Shown here piece after piece: positions 27,795 to 36,760 of a DNA stretch of 64,000 bases (positions are counted from its first letter, which is position 1; every line of letters starts with the position of its first letter). A program made the translations under genes and the position numbers. The notes beneath the pieces are model-generated. The model was given only the letters and a program-made list of their open reading frames with translations. It was not told where the DNA came from and did not search any database. Where the stretch lies: positions 248,001 through 312,000 of the forward strand of contig CATKXV010000001.1 in the NCBI GenBank assembly GCA_949840955.1, in the 5' to 3' direction. This DNA is from an uncultured Anaeroplasmataceae bacterium (GTDB lineage: Bacteria > Bacillota_I > Bacilli_A > Acholeplasmatales > Anaeroplasmataceae).

Positions 27795-27816
27795 GGTGCT
27801 AGAAAGCTCTAGCACC
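27795..27816. terminator. Inverted repeat between convergent genes
   Basis: 9-bp stem GGTGCTAGA / TCTAGCACC with a 4-base loop. The T-tract is weak on both strands, so it is a probable but not strong terminator. Confidence 0.55.
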
Positions 27817-27841
27817 GAATATGGATAATCAAAGGATTGTC

Positions 27842-29092
27842 CTATTTTTTTTCATCTGTTCTGCCCAAATAGGAATCCAATTCCTTCTTCATTTCCTCTG
27901 GTATACTTTTTTCTACAGGAAAATATACACTTCCTATCATGCGTTCAGCAAAGGAAATTAAAAATTCACAGGTCCTATAATAATTTTCAGAATCTAAAAA
28001 GTCCATAACATCCTTGCGACTATGGATTTCTGCTCCTCCTCTAGGAGCTAGCCTTGCAAAGGATACCGCTGGAATGCCTTGATCTGCAAATGGAGTTGAA
28101 TCAGAAGAATAAACACCCTGTCTAGCCTGAATAGAAAATCCGCACTCCCGTCCCATATAATTGATATAATGAACTAAGGATTTTTCAGATGTACAGCATG
28201 CAATGTCATGCCCAATAACAACACCTGTCATATCGACATTTATACAAAGCTTATACTGTTCTAGCTCTTCCTTATGAGCCTCAGTATAGGCCTTTGATCC
28301 CAATAATCCCATTTCCTCTGAGCCACACCAGATAAATTTAAGAGTTCTAATCGGACGATTTTTAGAAAAATATGCCAAAGCCTCTAAAATGGTTGTGGTC
28401 CCCGTTCCATTGTCATATGCTCCAGTAGAGAAAGGTACAGAGTCATAATGTGCTGTAAAGCAAATGATTTCATCCTTTTTTGAGCTACCATTGATTGTGG
28501 CAACAACATTATGTGAGGAAAGCTTAAATTCATCCTGCTGAAGATTTATTTTTACATCCTTTGGCTTAGATAATAAAAGCTTTTGTGCATCCTTCATGCG
28601 AATACAAACTCCAGGAATTTTACCATGCTCATAATGACGCTGTCTTAGGGTCATTTTTTCTAAATCTGTATTTTCTACCTCATCATATAAGGATCCACTC
28701 GTACATATAAACCCACTAGCCTTCTTTTCACATAAAAGCTTATAGGTTTTTACCATCATTCTTGTACTGATGTAGACAATTTTTCCCTCAAGAGAATTCA
28801 TATTTTGAAGCTCATCATCTGATTCAATGAGGATTAACTCACCTACAAGTCCATCTACACCAGTAGATCCACTCATACCAACACCAGTTACCTCATAATT
28901 TCCATCAATCGTTTCTAGGGTGGCATTTTTGATTTCATAGCCATCCACTAAAAATTCCTCTAAATGGGCTTCTACATGATACTTATGGCATTCTGTTATA
29001 ATTAAATTTGCAGTTTTAAGCTCGGCTTCACTTCCACCTGTGCGTTCATACGCTATTTTTTTCAAAAAATCAAAGCTGTTATTGTTTTCCAT
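27842..29092 (-). CDS. M28 family zinc aminopeptidase
   Basis: A 416-residue M28 peptidase with a PA-like insertion (about residues 85-165). The co-catalytic metal ligands are visible: His in TAHYDSV, Asp in AYDNGTGTT, Glu-Glu in CGSEEMGLLG, Asp in NVDMTG, and His in EIHSRKD. It has no signal peptide, so it is predicted cytoplasmic, unlike many secreted M28 enzymes. GAGGTATGATAGT precedes the ATG. Confidence 0.88.
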   Translation of the reverse strand: MENNNSFDFLKKIAYERTGGSEAELKTANLIITECHKYHVEAHLEEFLVDGYEIKNATLETIDGNYEVTGVGMSGSTGVDGLVGELILIESDDELQNMNSLEGKIVYISTRMMVKTYKLLCEKKASGFICTSGSLYDEVENTDLEKMTLRQRHYEHGKIPGVCIRMKDAQKLLLSKPKDVKINLQQDEFKLSSHNVVATINGSSKKDEIICFTAHYDSVPFSTGAYDNGTGTTTILEALAYFSKNRPIRTLKFIWCGSEEMGLLGSKAYTEAHKEELEQYKLCINVDMTGVVIGHDIACCTSEKSLVHYINYMGRECGFSIQARQGVYSSDSTPFADQGIPAVSFARLAPRGGAEIHSRKDVMDFLDSENYYRTCEFLISFAERMIGSVYFPVEKSIPEEMKKELDSYLGRTDEKK

Positions 29093-29164
29093 ACTATCAT
29101 ACCTCGTATTCTTTAATTATACCAAAAAAAATTCATATTCCAATACATAATCACATAAAAATTT

Positions 29165-29893
29165 TCATTTCAATAATTTTTTTGACTGTATTAGCTCTTC
29201 TTCGGTAACTTTTTTATTTCCTATGAGGAGATTTACCTGATGATATTTATAAAAGCTGTTGTCTATATTTTTTGGAAATTGGATTTCTTTTAAAGGATAG
29301 CTATAAGGATACAACGTTTTTTTCAATAGAAAGCTTTGAAAAATAACATTGGATTTACCATAGTATTCTAGACTTAAAAAAAACAAATAACAAGCATTGA
29401 AAATCAAAAATAAATCCATTTTAAAAAGAATAAGGAAAACAAAAACCAAAGTACTTCCAGCTAAGCTTAGAATTGCTGTTCCCTTTAATACCAATCGATA
29501 GGGCATAAAATATGCCATACTACTTCTTATAACTTGAAATCCATCTAAAGGATAAATCGGTAGTAAATTAAAAATCAGCAAAAGGAGATTTATTTTTTGA
29601 AACACAGGATCTGGAACACATAAAAAACAAATCAGATTCATTAGAATTCCTCCACTATATATGAGGAGGTCCTCAACCCATTCTTCCTTTGTGTGCTCAA
29701 GCTTAAGAAAAAATCCAAAAATGGATAATCGCAAATGCTCTATCTTATATCGAAAGAGTAAAATCCATAGAATATGACCAAGCTCATGTAGGAATAAAGC
29801 TAAAATGAGCTTTAAAAGGATATCCTGCTTGGGAGATAATCCGATGATTCCTAAAAGGATTAGAAAGCTGAAATCAATACTAAACTTTTTCAT
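29165..29893 (-). CDS. spoIVFB: SpoIVFB-like site-2 protease
   Basis: An intramembrane metalloprotease of about 242 residues (family M50). HELGH is in helix 2 (about residues 36-40) and LLPIYPLDGFQV supplies the third ligand region. Several hydrophobic helices and a short C-terminal domain follow. In Bacillus SpoIVFB cleaves pro-sigma-K in the forespore membrane. This identity is supported by the upstream SpoIVFA-like gene, by radC before it (as in Bacillus radC...spoIVFA-spoIVFB), and by the SigK gene at 0.6 kb. The start ATG at 29893 has only a weak ribosome site and overlaps the upstream gene. Confidence 0.85.
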   Translation of the reverse strand: MKKFSIDFSFLILLGIIGLSPKQDILLKLILALFLHELGHILWILLFRYKIEHLRLSIFGFFLKLEHTKEEWVEDLLIYSGGILMNLICFLCVPDPVFQKINLLLLIFNLLPIYPLDGFQVIRSSMAYFMPYRLVLKGTAILSLAGSTLVFVFLILFKMDLFLIFNACYLFFLSLEYYGKSNVIFQSFLLKKTLYPYSYPLKEIQFPKNIDNSFYKYHQVNLLIGNKKVTEEELIQSKKLLK

Positions 29894-30341
29894 ATTCAAT
29901 CTTTAATCGTAGGTATATCATAGATAAATCCTCTCCCTCAACAATAAAAAAATCATCTGTATAGCCCAAAGGATTAAGTCCATGAACATACTGATATAAA
30001 TTTTTCGTTCGCTTGCTGATGTGTCGGATGGAAAAGCGTGTATCTGAGTTTACCACCTCTATTCCGTCCTCCTTTACGGATACAATCATGACATCTATGG
30101 GCAAACAAATTTCCTGATTTAGTGGAAATATATATAATAAATTATCTTCTATGATATAATCCTTGACTGCCATATCTATGCTAGCAACGCTCTTATCATC
30201 CTTATATAAATTTTCAGCTAAAAAATTCGTTATAGCCATTGTATTAATTTCTATATTTAAAAATTTCTTTATTGGATCAAAAAACAAATAGCTTAAGACG
30301 ATAAGAAATAGGAGTCCCATTTTACAAAGTAATTTTTTCAT
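29880..30341 (-). CDS. SpoIVFA-like membrane protein
   Basis: A 153-residue protein with one N-terminal membrane helix (about residues 4-22) and an extracytoplasmic domain. The only trace of family similarity is its spacing and a VHGLNPLGYTDDFFIVEGEDL segment where SpoIVFA has its degenerate LytM fold. The assignment rests on position: it overlaps radC upstream (20 bases) and spoIVFB downstream (14 bases). SpoIVFA anchors and regulates SpoIVFB. The ATG at 30341 follows AGGTGA; a GTG three codons earlier is the alternative. Confidence 0.6.
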   Translation of the reverse strand: MKKLLCKMGLLFLIVLSYLFFDPIKKFLNIEINTMAITNFLAENLYKDDKSVASIDMAVKDYIIEDNLLYIFPLNQEICLPIDVMIVSVKEDGIEVVNSDTRFSIRHISKRTKNLYQYVHGLNPLGYTDDFFIVEGEDLSMIYLRLKIEYEKV

Positions 30342-31044
30342 TTGCTTCACCTAGTATACTATATTCATCAAAGGAGGAGAGTAGACCATGCTCATTCATA
30401 GAATAATATTCACTTGGTGATGCTACTAGATGATCTAATAAAATGATGTCTAGCGGAATTAGGATATGCTGAAATTCCAATGTTGTCATAATATCAGCCT
30501 TGGAGGGTGTAACCTCTCCTGACGGATGATTATGTACCAAAATGATGGCATATGCCTCAAATTCTAACGCCTTCGTAAGGATTTTCTTAGCTGGAAAGCC
30601 TACCTGATGAGTTGAATCACTCCGCTCAATTAGCATTTTTATCGGATGTAGCTTACAATCACAAAGAATCGCAATAAGAATTTCATGAGATTCTAAATAA
30701 ATCTGATTATAGACATAATCATAAATATCCTTAGGACTTTCTAAAGAAGCCTTTGCAATCGTTCTTTTACTACTTCTTCTAGCAATCTCAAAGCAAGTTA
30801 ATAGCTGACAGGCCTTTGCCTGCTTAATGCCCCTGATTTTTATTAATTTTTCATAGCTTAACTCCTTAAGCTGAGTCAAAGTATATGTATGTAGTATCGC
30901 ATGAGCAATATCAAAAACATGACTATCCCTTGTACCACTTCCAATCAGTATCGCAAGCAATTCTGCATCACTTAAAACCCTAGGACCGTGCTTTAACAGA
31001 CGCTCTCTTGGACGATCCTCTACATTTAAATCCTTTACATTCAT
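30322..31044 (-). CDS. radC: RadC family protein (JAB domain)
   Basis: A 240-residue RadC. N-terminal helix-hairpin-helix (LSDAELLAILIGSG, IRGIKQAKACQLLTCFEIARR) and C-terminal JAB metallopeptidase-like motif HNHPSGEVTPSKADI. The function is unsettled despite the old DNA-repair name. The ATG at 31044 has GAGGTG upstream. It is the head of the spoIVFA-like/spoIVFB operon, the Bacillus order minus mreBCD and minCD. Confidence 0.93.
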   Translation of the reverse strand: MNVKDLNVEDRPRERLLKHGPRVLSDAELLAILIGSGTRDSHVFDIAHAILHTYTLTQLKELSYEKLIKIRGIKQAKACQLLTCFEIARRSSKRTIAKASLESPKDIYDYVYNQIYLESHEILIAILCDCKLHPIKMLIERSDSTHQVGFPAKKILTKALEFEAYAIILVHNHPSGEVTPSKADIMTTLEFQHILIPLDIILLDHLVASPSEYYSMNEHGLLSSFDEYSILGEANEKITL

Positions 31045-31133
31045 TTTCACACCTCATTAGAAGTATTCCCCTACGCTTTAAGCTTTTGATTGTCATTTAT
31101 CATATTTTCTAAAACTATTGCTTCTAGGACAAT

Positions 31134-31172
31134 AAAAAAACTCTAAAGGAGATGCTTAAGTCTCCTTTAGAG
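31134..31172 (-). terminator. mrp terminator
   Basis: A strong 12-bp stem CTCTAAAGGAGA / TCTCCTTTAGAG followed on the minus strand by TTTTTTTATTG, just past the Mrp stop codon. Confidence 0.9.
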
Positions 31173-31185
31173 CGTTTTACTATGA

Positions 31186-32007
31186 TTATTTCAATAACTC
31201 CTCTAAGGCCAAAGAGGTCTTTAAAACGACACTAGAGTCTGCCTCTTCTATGCAGCCCTGATCCACCAATTTTGCGGTTTCAGGTACAATAGGAAGCTGA
31301 TCGAAGGACTTTAATTCATACAGCTTAGAAACCTCTTCTAGCTTTGAGCTACCAAAGGGATAAAGCTTCTCCTTACAGCATGGACATTCCATATAGCTCA
31401 TATTCTCTACTAGGCCTAAGATTGGAATATTCATCATCTTACACATATTCACAGCCTTACCAACAATCATTGAAACCAAATCCTGAGGGGTTGTTACAAT
31501 AACCACATCATCTACTGGAATGGATTGAAAAACAGTTAAGGCTACATCTCCAGTTCCAGGTGGCATATCAATGAATAGAAAATCCAAATCCTCCCATAGC
31601 ACATCCGTATAAAATTGCTTTACAGCTCCTCCTATAACTGGTCCTCTCCATAGAACAGGCTTCGTTGGCTCATCAATCAATAGATTGACTGAAATAAGCT
31701 TGATTCCTTTTTTTGATACCTGAGGAAACATAAGCTCTCCATTTCCAACAATCTGATTTTTTACACCAAAGGCTTTCGGAATGGATGGTCCTGTAATATC
31801 AGCATCCATGATACCTACCTTATATCCCTTTTTTGCCATTTGGATAGCTAAAAGAGAGGTTACAGTAGATTTTCCTACACCACCCTTTCCTGAAACGACT
31901 CCAATAATTTTTTTAATATGATTTTCCTTTGCCGTTTCAACCTTTAAGGATGTACGCTCTGCACAGTCCTTAGAGGAACAGCTTGAACAATTATGATTAC
32001 ATTCCAT
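31186..32007 (-). CDS. Mrp/NBP35 family iron-sulfur carrier ATPase
   Basis: A P-loop ATPase of about 273 residues (ApbC/Mrp). Deviant Walker A GKGGVGKST, switch FIDMPPGTGD, and C-terminal MECPCCKEK with the CxxC used for a bridging Fe-S cluster. An extra N-terminal cysteine-rich start (CNHNCSSCSSKDC) resembles the NBP35-type ferredoxin-like motif. It probably delivers Fe-S clusters to apoproteins. I use the ATG at 32007, which has GGAG about 9 bases upstream. Confidence 0.9.
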   Translation of the reverse strand: MECNHNCSSCSSKDCAERTSLKVETAKENHIKKIIGVVSGKGGVGKSTVTSLLAIQMAKKGYKVGIMDADITGPSIPKAFGVKNQIVGNGELMFPQVSKKGIKLISVNLLIDEPTKPVLWRGPVIGGAVKQFYTDVLWEDLDFLFIDMPPGTGDVALTVFQSIPVDDVVIVTTPQDLVSMIVGKAVNMCKMMNIPILGLVENMSYMECPCCKEKLYPFGSSKLEEVSKLYELKSFDQLPIVPETAKLVDQGCIEEADSSVVLKTSLALEELLK

Positions 32008-32024
32008 AGTTAATAACTCCATTC

Positions 32025-32051
32025 ACAATTTTTTTTCATCGACATATAGTA
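32025..32051 (+). promoter_or_regulatory. Sigma-K-like promoter
   Basis: AC, a 16-base spacer and CATATAGTA, matching the Bacillus sigma-K form AC-N16/17-CATAnnnTA. The transcript would begin just before the AAGGAGG of the coat-like gene. Confidence 0.55.
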
Positions 32052-32069
32052 ATAGTAAGGAGGTAAGTT

Positions 32070-32297
32070 ATGCAATACTATCCACAAACATACTACTATC
32101 GTGGAGAAGATAGCAGAGGGCTTCTACTCCCTCTACTCGTAGGTGCAGCTGTTGGATTTCCATTTGGATATATAGCAAGTAATACAAACAAAAACAATTA
32201 TACCTATAATCCGATGCCTTATCCAATACAGCAATATCCAAGCTATCCTGTACAGCCAATGCCGTACTATCCACCATATCCCTATATGCCTTATTAG
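32070..32297 (+). CDS. Tyr/Pro-rich small protein, probable spore coat component
   Basis: A 75-residue protein with 17 tyrosines and 14 prolines. A glycine-containing hydrophobic patch (LLLPLLVGAAVGFPFGYIA) is followed by a Tyr/Pro/Met-rich tail built on PY/YP steps. Such tails are typical of cross-linked spore coat proteins. It has a perfect AAGGAGG ribosome site, a sigma-K-like promoter and its own terminator. It is isolated on the plus strand between two minus operons. Coat function is inferred from composition and promoter, not homology. Confidence 0.7.
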   Translation: MQYYPQTYYYRGEDSRGLLLPLLVGAAVGFPFGYIASNTNKNNYTYNPMPYPIQQYPSYPVQPMPYYPPYPYMPY

Positions 32298-32321
32298 AAT
32301 ACCTTGCTGTATTCTTTTTTT
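32296..32321 (+). terminator. Terminator of the coat-like gene
   Basis: AGAATAC / GTATTCT stem starting in the stop codon, followed by seven Ts. Confidence 0.85.
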
Positions 32322-32670
32322 ATTCTTCTGTTTCCTTTTTTATATCCAGCTTAGATAAAATTTCGTTAATATGATTTCCATACTCCAATGCTTCATCATG
32401 AACAAAAATCAAATCTGGCATCTTTCTAGCCTTAAGCTTTTTTGCAAGCTCACTTCTTAAATAGCCCTTACAATCCTCTAAAGCCTTTTGATAATTTTCT
32501 ACCTTGCCTTGATAAAAGGTATAATATATTTTCATATAGGATAAATCTTTAGTAATTCGAACCTCTGTTACCGTAATATTAGCCAAATAATTGTTTTTGG
32601 CATCCTGACGAAGAATCAAGGATAATTCTCTTAAGGCTAAGGATTCCAAGCGCTGTATTGAAATACTCAT
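32320..32670 (-). CDS. rbfA: Ribosome-binding factor A
   Basis: A 116-residue KH-type RbfA needed for 16S 5'-end processing and 30S maturation. ISIQRLESLALRELSLILR at the start and the LRSELAKKLKARKMPDLIFVHD block are typical. Its ATG shares a base with the infB stop (TAATG), giving translational coupling. Last gene of the rimP-nusA-ylxR-ylxQ-infB-rbfA operon. Confidence 0.93.
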   Translation of the reverse strand: MSISIQRLESLALRELSLILRQDAKNNYLANITVTEVRITKDLSYMKIYYTFYQGKVENYQKALEDCKGYLRSELAKKLKARKMPDLIFVHDEALEYGNHINEILSKLDIKKETEE

Positions 32671-34505
32671 TACCGCTTCAGCTCCTTCATTATAGATGCT
32701 TCTATAACATCCTGTTCCTTAATATCGTTAAAATTTTCAATAGTAAGACCACATTCATATCCCTGCTTCACTTCTTTAACATCATCCTTAAATCGCTTCA
32801 AGGAAGCAAGCTTTCCTTCAAATATAACAATACCCTCACGTAATACTCGAACCAAGGAATTTCGCTCTATAGCTCCATCTGTAACATAGCATCCAGCAAT
32901 GGTACCAACCTTAGAAAGCTTAAATATGCTTCGAACCTCAGCCTGACCAATAACTACCTCTTCATAAATTGGATCAAGCATGCCCTTTAAGGAGGCTTCT
33001 ATATCATTTAAAACATTATAAATAATATTATAAAGACGAATTTCAACCTTTTTAGTTGCAGCTTCATTTCGTACAGAGGCCATAGGTCTTACATTGAATC
33101 CAATGATAATTGCATTAGAAGCCTCAGCTAAGGAAACATCCGTTTCTGTTATCGTTCCAACAGTAGAACGAATGATATTTACCTTTAGGTCTTCTATATT
33201 CAGCTTTTCTAAGGAAGCTCTTAGAGCCTCTACTGAGCCCTGAACATCTCCCTTAATGATTAAATTTAGCTCCTTGGTTTGATCCGCATCTGTCTTTTTA
33301 AATAAATCCTCTAGGGAGGTAGCCTTTCTAGCCGCAGCATCTGCATTCTTTTTCCGATTGGCTCTAGCCTCAGCTGTATCCCTTGCAAGTTTTTCATCAT
33401 TAAAAACCATAAATTTGTCTCCAGCTAAAGGTACAGAATTGAGTCCTGTAATAGCCACAGCCTTAGATGGAGTTACAGAGGTATATCGCGTATGGCGATC
33501 ATCCTCCATCGTTCTGATTCTTCCCCATGTTTCTCCACATACGACAATGTCTCCAAGCTTTAGAGTTCCATTTTGTACAAGCAGGGTTGCTAAAGGTCCA
33601 CGGCCTTTATCTAGCTGAGCCTCTATAACACTTCCCATAGCAAGACGCTTTGGATTGGCCTTTAAATCCTTCATCTCAGCTACCAACTGAATCATCTCTA
33701 ATAGCTGATCTACCCCTGTTCCCTGTAATGCTGAGATAGGTACATAGATTGTATCTCCTCCCCAAGCCTCAGGAACAAGATTAAATTTCGTTAATTCCTC
33801 CATGACACGCTCTGGATTTGCAGCAGGCTTATCCATCTTATTTATGGCAACAATAATTGGACAATTCGCCGCCTGTGCATGGGCTATAGCTTCCTCTGTT
33901 TGAGGCTTAACCCCATCATCTGCGGCAACAACCAAAACAACAATATCTGTAATTTGAGCTCCACGAGCACGCATTTGAGTAAAGGCAGCATGTCCTGGTG
34001 TATCAATAAATGTTATTGGAAAGCCCTTATGTGTAACCTGATATGCACCAATATGCTGTGTAATTCCTCCAGCCTCTCCTCGTGCTATTCTTGAGGAACG
34101 AATCGTATCAAGCAAGGTCGTCTTTCCGTGATCGACATGCCCCATTATCGTTACAACTGGTGGTCTTGAGACAAGAGATGCTTCATCATCCTCAACCACA
34201 ATTTCATCAAAACGAGTTACATCTGTGATAACCTCATCCTTTAGCTCATATCCAAACTCTAAGGCAATCAGCTCAATTGTCTCTCGATCAATGCTTTGAT
34301 TTTGGTTTGCAACAATTCCCGCCTGCATGAGCTTCATAATGATTTGAGCATTCGTCTTTCCCATACCATTTGCAACATCAGCGACAGTCATTCCAGCCTT
34401 AAAAATTAAAATATTATCTTCCTTTTGCTTTTCTGCCTTTTTGCCTTTTGCTTGGGGAATATTTGCAGTTCTCTTATCCTGCTTATTATTTAGCTTTTTC
34501 GCCAC
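32670..34505 (-). CDS. infB: Translation initiation factor IF-2
   Basis: A 611-residue IF2, short because the N-terminal extension is minimal: one IF2-N subdomain ([22 protein letters not shown]) precedes the GTPase. G motifs are [20 protein letters not shown] and NKMDKP. Domains II-IV complete it. It places fMet-tRNA on the 30S. The start is GTG with AGGGTGAT upstream. The reduced size matches Mollicute/Erysipelotrichia-type IF2. Confidence 0.97.
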   Translation of the reverse strand: MAKKLNNKQDKRTANIPQAKGKKAEKQKEDNILIFKAGMTVADVANGMGKTNAQIIMKLMQAGIVANQNQSIDRETIELIALEFGYELKDEVITDVTRFDEIVVEDDEASLVSRPPVVTIMGHVDHGKTTLLDTIRSSRIARGEAGGITQHIGAYQVTHKGFPITFIDTPGHAAFTQMRARGAQITDIVVLVVAADDGVKPQTEEAIAHAQAANCPIIVAINKMDKPAANPERVMEELTKFNLVPEAWGGDTIYVPISALQGTGVDQLLEMIQLVAEMKDLKANPKRLAMGSVIEAQLDKGRGPLATLLVQNGTLKLGDIVVCGETWGRIRTMEDDRHTRYTSVTPSKAVAITGLNSVPLAGDKFMVFNDEKLARDTAEARANRKKNADAAARKATSLEDLFKKTDADQTKELNLIIKGDVQGSVEALRASLEKLNIEDLKVNIIRSTVGTITETDVSLAEASNAIIIGFNVRPMASVRNEAATKKVEIRLYNIIYNVLNDIEASLKGMLDPIYEEVVIGQAEVRSIFKLSKVGTIAGCYVTDGAIERNSLVRVLREGIVIFEGKLASLKRFKDDVKEVKQGYECGLTIENFNDIKEQDVIEASIMKELKR

Positions 34506-34515
34506 TTAAATCACC

Positions 34516-34803
34516 CTATTTCTTTAATATTTTCAAAAATCCCTGATTTAATACCCCTATAACCATTCGATTTTCTTTTCCTATCGCATGAGATAAAGCC
34601 TCTGAGGTGTAATCCTCATTCAAATCAATGTGATAGAAATTTGCTTTGTCTTTTATTCTTTTTTTAGTAGCTTCACTAGCATCCTTTGCTAAAAATATAT
34701 AGTGAATATTACCCTTTGGTAGCTCTATAAAAAGATTTTCTTCTCCACTAACTAAGCCTCTAGCTCTCATACAAAGGCCTAGGTTATTTAATATTTTGTC
34801 CAT
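34516..34803 (-). CDS. ylxQ: L7Ae-like protein YlxQ
   Basis: A 95-residue L7Ae/L30e-fold RNA-binding protein (LGLCMRARGLVSGEENL, IHYIFLAKDASEATKKRI). Homologues bind K-turn RNAs. Its place between ylxR and infB is the conserved Firmicute position. Gaps of 2 and 10 bases separate it from its neighbours. Confidence 0.88.
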   Translation of the reverse strand: MDKILNNLGLCMRARGLVSGEENLFIELPKGNIHYIFLAKDASEATKKRIKDKANFYHIDLNEDYTSEALSHAIGKENRMVIGVLNQGFLKILKK

Positions 34804-34805
34804 AT

Positions 34806-35066
34806 TTATTCCACGTATCCCAAAAGTTCCTCATAAATTGAATCTGGAACTGTAACCTCTAGCTTACGATCCAAAGCCTTGGACTTTTTTGCTAGCAATA
34901 TGATATCCTTATTCTTTTTAAGATAAGCACCTCTACCATTGGCTTTTCCCTTTAGATCTATAATGACTGTATGCTCTGGAGTTCGAACAATTCGAATTAA
35001 GTCCTTTTTCTCACAGACCTCCTTAGATACCACACATGTTCTTAGAATCTGTTTTCTTTCCTTCAT
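34806..35066 (-). CDS. ylxR: YlxR (RnpM) RNA-binding protein
   Basis: An 86-residue YlxR/DUF448 protein. The family core RTCVVSKEV and ANGRGAYLKKNKDIILLAKKSKALDRKL are present. Bacillus YlxR (RnpM) has been reported to bind and modulate RNase P. Between nusA and ylxQ with nearly no spacing, and AGGGTTATAAT before the ATG. Confidence 0.92.
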   Translation of the reverse strand: MKERKQILRTCVVSKEVCEKKDLIRIVRTPEHTVIIDLKGKANGRGAYLKKNKDIILLAKKSKALDRKLEVTVPDSIYEELLGYVE

Positions 35067-35067
35067 A

Positions 35068-36195
35068 TTATAACCCTAAAATTTGAATTAAGCCTTTTTC
35101 ATAAGCCTCTGAGGTAGGCATAATATCAATCTTCCAGCCACAGGATTGAACAGCCAAACGTACATTTTGGCCTGATTTACCAATTGCTAAGGAAAGATGA
35201 TCATCTGGTACAACTACTTGAGAAGTTTTAAGCTTAGGATCAACGTTTAAAACCTTGGTTACAGACGCAGGCTGTAGGGAGTTTGCAATAAGCTCCTCTG
35301 GATCACTACTCCATTTATATAAATCAACTTTTTCTCCACCTAAGGCATTGACAATTTCACGAATACGGCTTCCACCTTCTCCTACACAGGATCCTATCGC
35401 ATCAACATGCTCATCATTGGAAAAAATAGCAATTTTTGTACGATCTCCTGGATCTCTAGCAATCCCTTTGATTTCAATGATTCCATTTTTAATTTCTGGA
35501 ATATAGTTTTCTAATAGACGCGTAACCAAATTTCTTTCCGTACGAGATACAACCACCTTTGGCTCCTTTGTCGTTTGCTCTACCTTCTTTACATAAACCT
35601 TAATAAAATCTCCAATGGCTACCTTATCATTAGGTAAAAGATCAGTTAAAGGTAAGATGGATGTAACATTAAAGCCAAGGCTTAAGGTTATAAATTTATC
35701 TCCTACATTAGAAACCTGTGCATTAATCATTTCGTTCTCATAGGACTTAAAATACGTATACGCCTTTTCTCTTTCTAGTGTACGAACCCCTTGCTTATAC
35801 ATATTTCCAGCAGCAAGAATTGTCATACGGCTATATGTTTTCAGGTTTTCTTGCTGTAAAACCAAATCTCCTACTTTATAAGAGTTCTTTATCTTCTTGG
35901 CATCTGCTAGTAGCATTTCCGCATATTGTGGTTCCTTTGGTTCCTCCTTAGGAGCCTCCTCTACAGCTTCCTCTTCCTTCACATAGACTGTATACTCCTC
36001 AACAACCTTATGAATGGAATAAAGTAATATTTCATTTTTGTCCTTTTTAAATTCCACCTTGCAGGAAGTATGTCCATGCTCCTTTTTAAAGGCCATTACT
36101 AAAGCCCGCTCCATACAAGCTAATACCTCATCAACTTCAAAGCCTCTGTTTAAGGCATCTTCTTCTGCTAGCTTGTAAAAATCCTTATTAATCAT
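35068..36195 (-). CDS. nusA: Transcription termination/antitermination protein NusA
   Basis: A 375-residue NusA with N-terminal RNAP-binding domain, S1 and two KH domains (GSCVGEGGSRIREIVNALGGEKVDL, LAIGKSGQNVRLAVQ). The N-terminal domain has a low-complexity acidic insertion (EEEAVEEAPKEEPKEPQ, about residues 75-91) that Bacillus NusA lacks. No C-terminal acidic repeats. It modulates pausing and termination. AGGAGGACAAGCAA precedes the ATG. Confidence 0.96.
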   Translation of the reverse strand: MINKDFYKLAEEDALNRGFEVDEVLACMERALVMAFKKEHGHTSCKVEFKKDKNEILLYSIHKVVEEYTVYVKEEEAVEEAPKEEPKEPQYAEMLLADAKKIKNSYKVGDLVLQQENLKTYSRMTILAAGNMYKQGVRTLEREKAYTYFKSYENEMINAQVSNVGDKFITLSLGFNVTSILPLTDLLPNDKVAIGDFIKVYVKKVEQTTKEPKVVVSRTERNLVTRLLENYIPEIKNGIIEIKGIARDPGDRTKIAIFSNDEHVDAIGSCVGEGGSRIREIVNALGGEKVDLYKWSSDPEELIANSLQPASVTKVLNVDPKLKTSQVVVPDDHLSLAIGKSGQNVRLAVQSCGWKIDIMPTSEAYEKGLIQILGL

Positions 36196-36207
36196 TTGCT
36201 TGTCCTC

Positions 36208-36654
36208 CTATAATTTTACTGCTAATCTTATAAATTTTATTTCAGAATAAGGGATTTGGATTGTTTTAAATCTTCCCTTCGCATTATAGCGAAGCTGTAT
36301 AACATCCTCTATAACATCTAAAAGAGTTCCTTCATAAATCATATTAGGCACCTCAAGATGAATATAAGAGCCCTGATGCAGCTTCACTTCCTCTAAACTC
36401 CTCAATTCCTTTTCTGCTCCTGGAGAGGATACCTCTAAAAAGTACTCCTGCATATCTTGATCTATTTTATCTAAGGCATCAGATAAATACTCATTGCATG
36501 AGGCTAAGGCATCTAAATCAATACCACCCTGCTTATCAATACAAACTCTTAAAATTAAGGCTCCTGCCTCCTTTACCAGTTCTAAAGAATATAAGGTAAG
36601 ATTTTCTTGATTTAGGTAGGGAAGTAAAAGTGCTTCAACCTTTTTTAAATCCAA
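36208..36654 (-). CDS. rimP: Ribosome maturation factor RimP
   Basis: A RimP of about 148 residues, with VCIDKQGGIDLDALASCNEYLSDALD and EYFLEVSSPGAEKEL, the conserved family segment. It assists 30S maturation. There is no suitable ATG. AGGAG is best spaced from the TTG at 36654, about 9 bases away; a TTG three codons earlier touches the ribosome site and is less likely. First gene of the nusA-infB operon. Confidence 0.9.
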   Translation of the reverse strand: MDLKKVEALLLPYLNQENLTLYSLELVKEAGALILRVCIDKQGGIDLDALASCNEYLSDALDKIDQDMQEYFLEVSSPGAEKELRSLEEVKLHQGSYIHLEVPNMIYEGTLLDVIEDVIQLRYNAKGRFKTIQIPYSEIKFIRLAVKL

Positions 36655-36679
36655 TCGAATCAACTCCTATCAAATAAAT

Positions 36680-36701
36680 AAGAGAGGTTTTTGCCTCTCT
36701 T
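36680..36701 (-). terminator. Hairpin ahead of rimP
   Basis: AAGAGAGG / CCTCTCTT 8-bp stem, then ATTTATTTG on the minus strand. It probably ends the macrodomain transcript but sits in the rimP leader, so attenuation is possible. Confidence 0.55.
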
Positions 36702-36760
36702 GTTACTACTATTAGTATAACACTAAACCATGCAGGTTGCAAGGTATTTTTATAAAATCC

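Noticed and set aside
32068-32277. Minus-strand frame opposite the Tyr/Pro-rich gene
   Set aside because: The plus-strand frame has the promoter, AAGGAGG and terminator; the minus frame has none.
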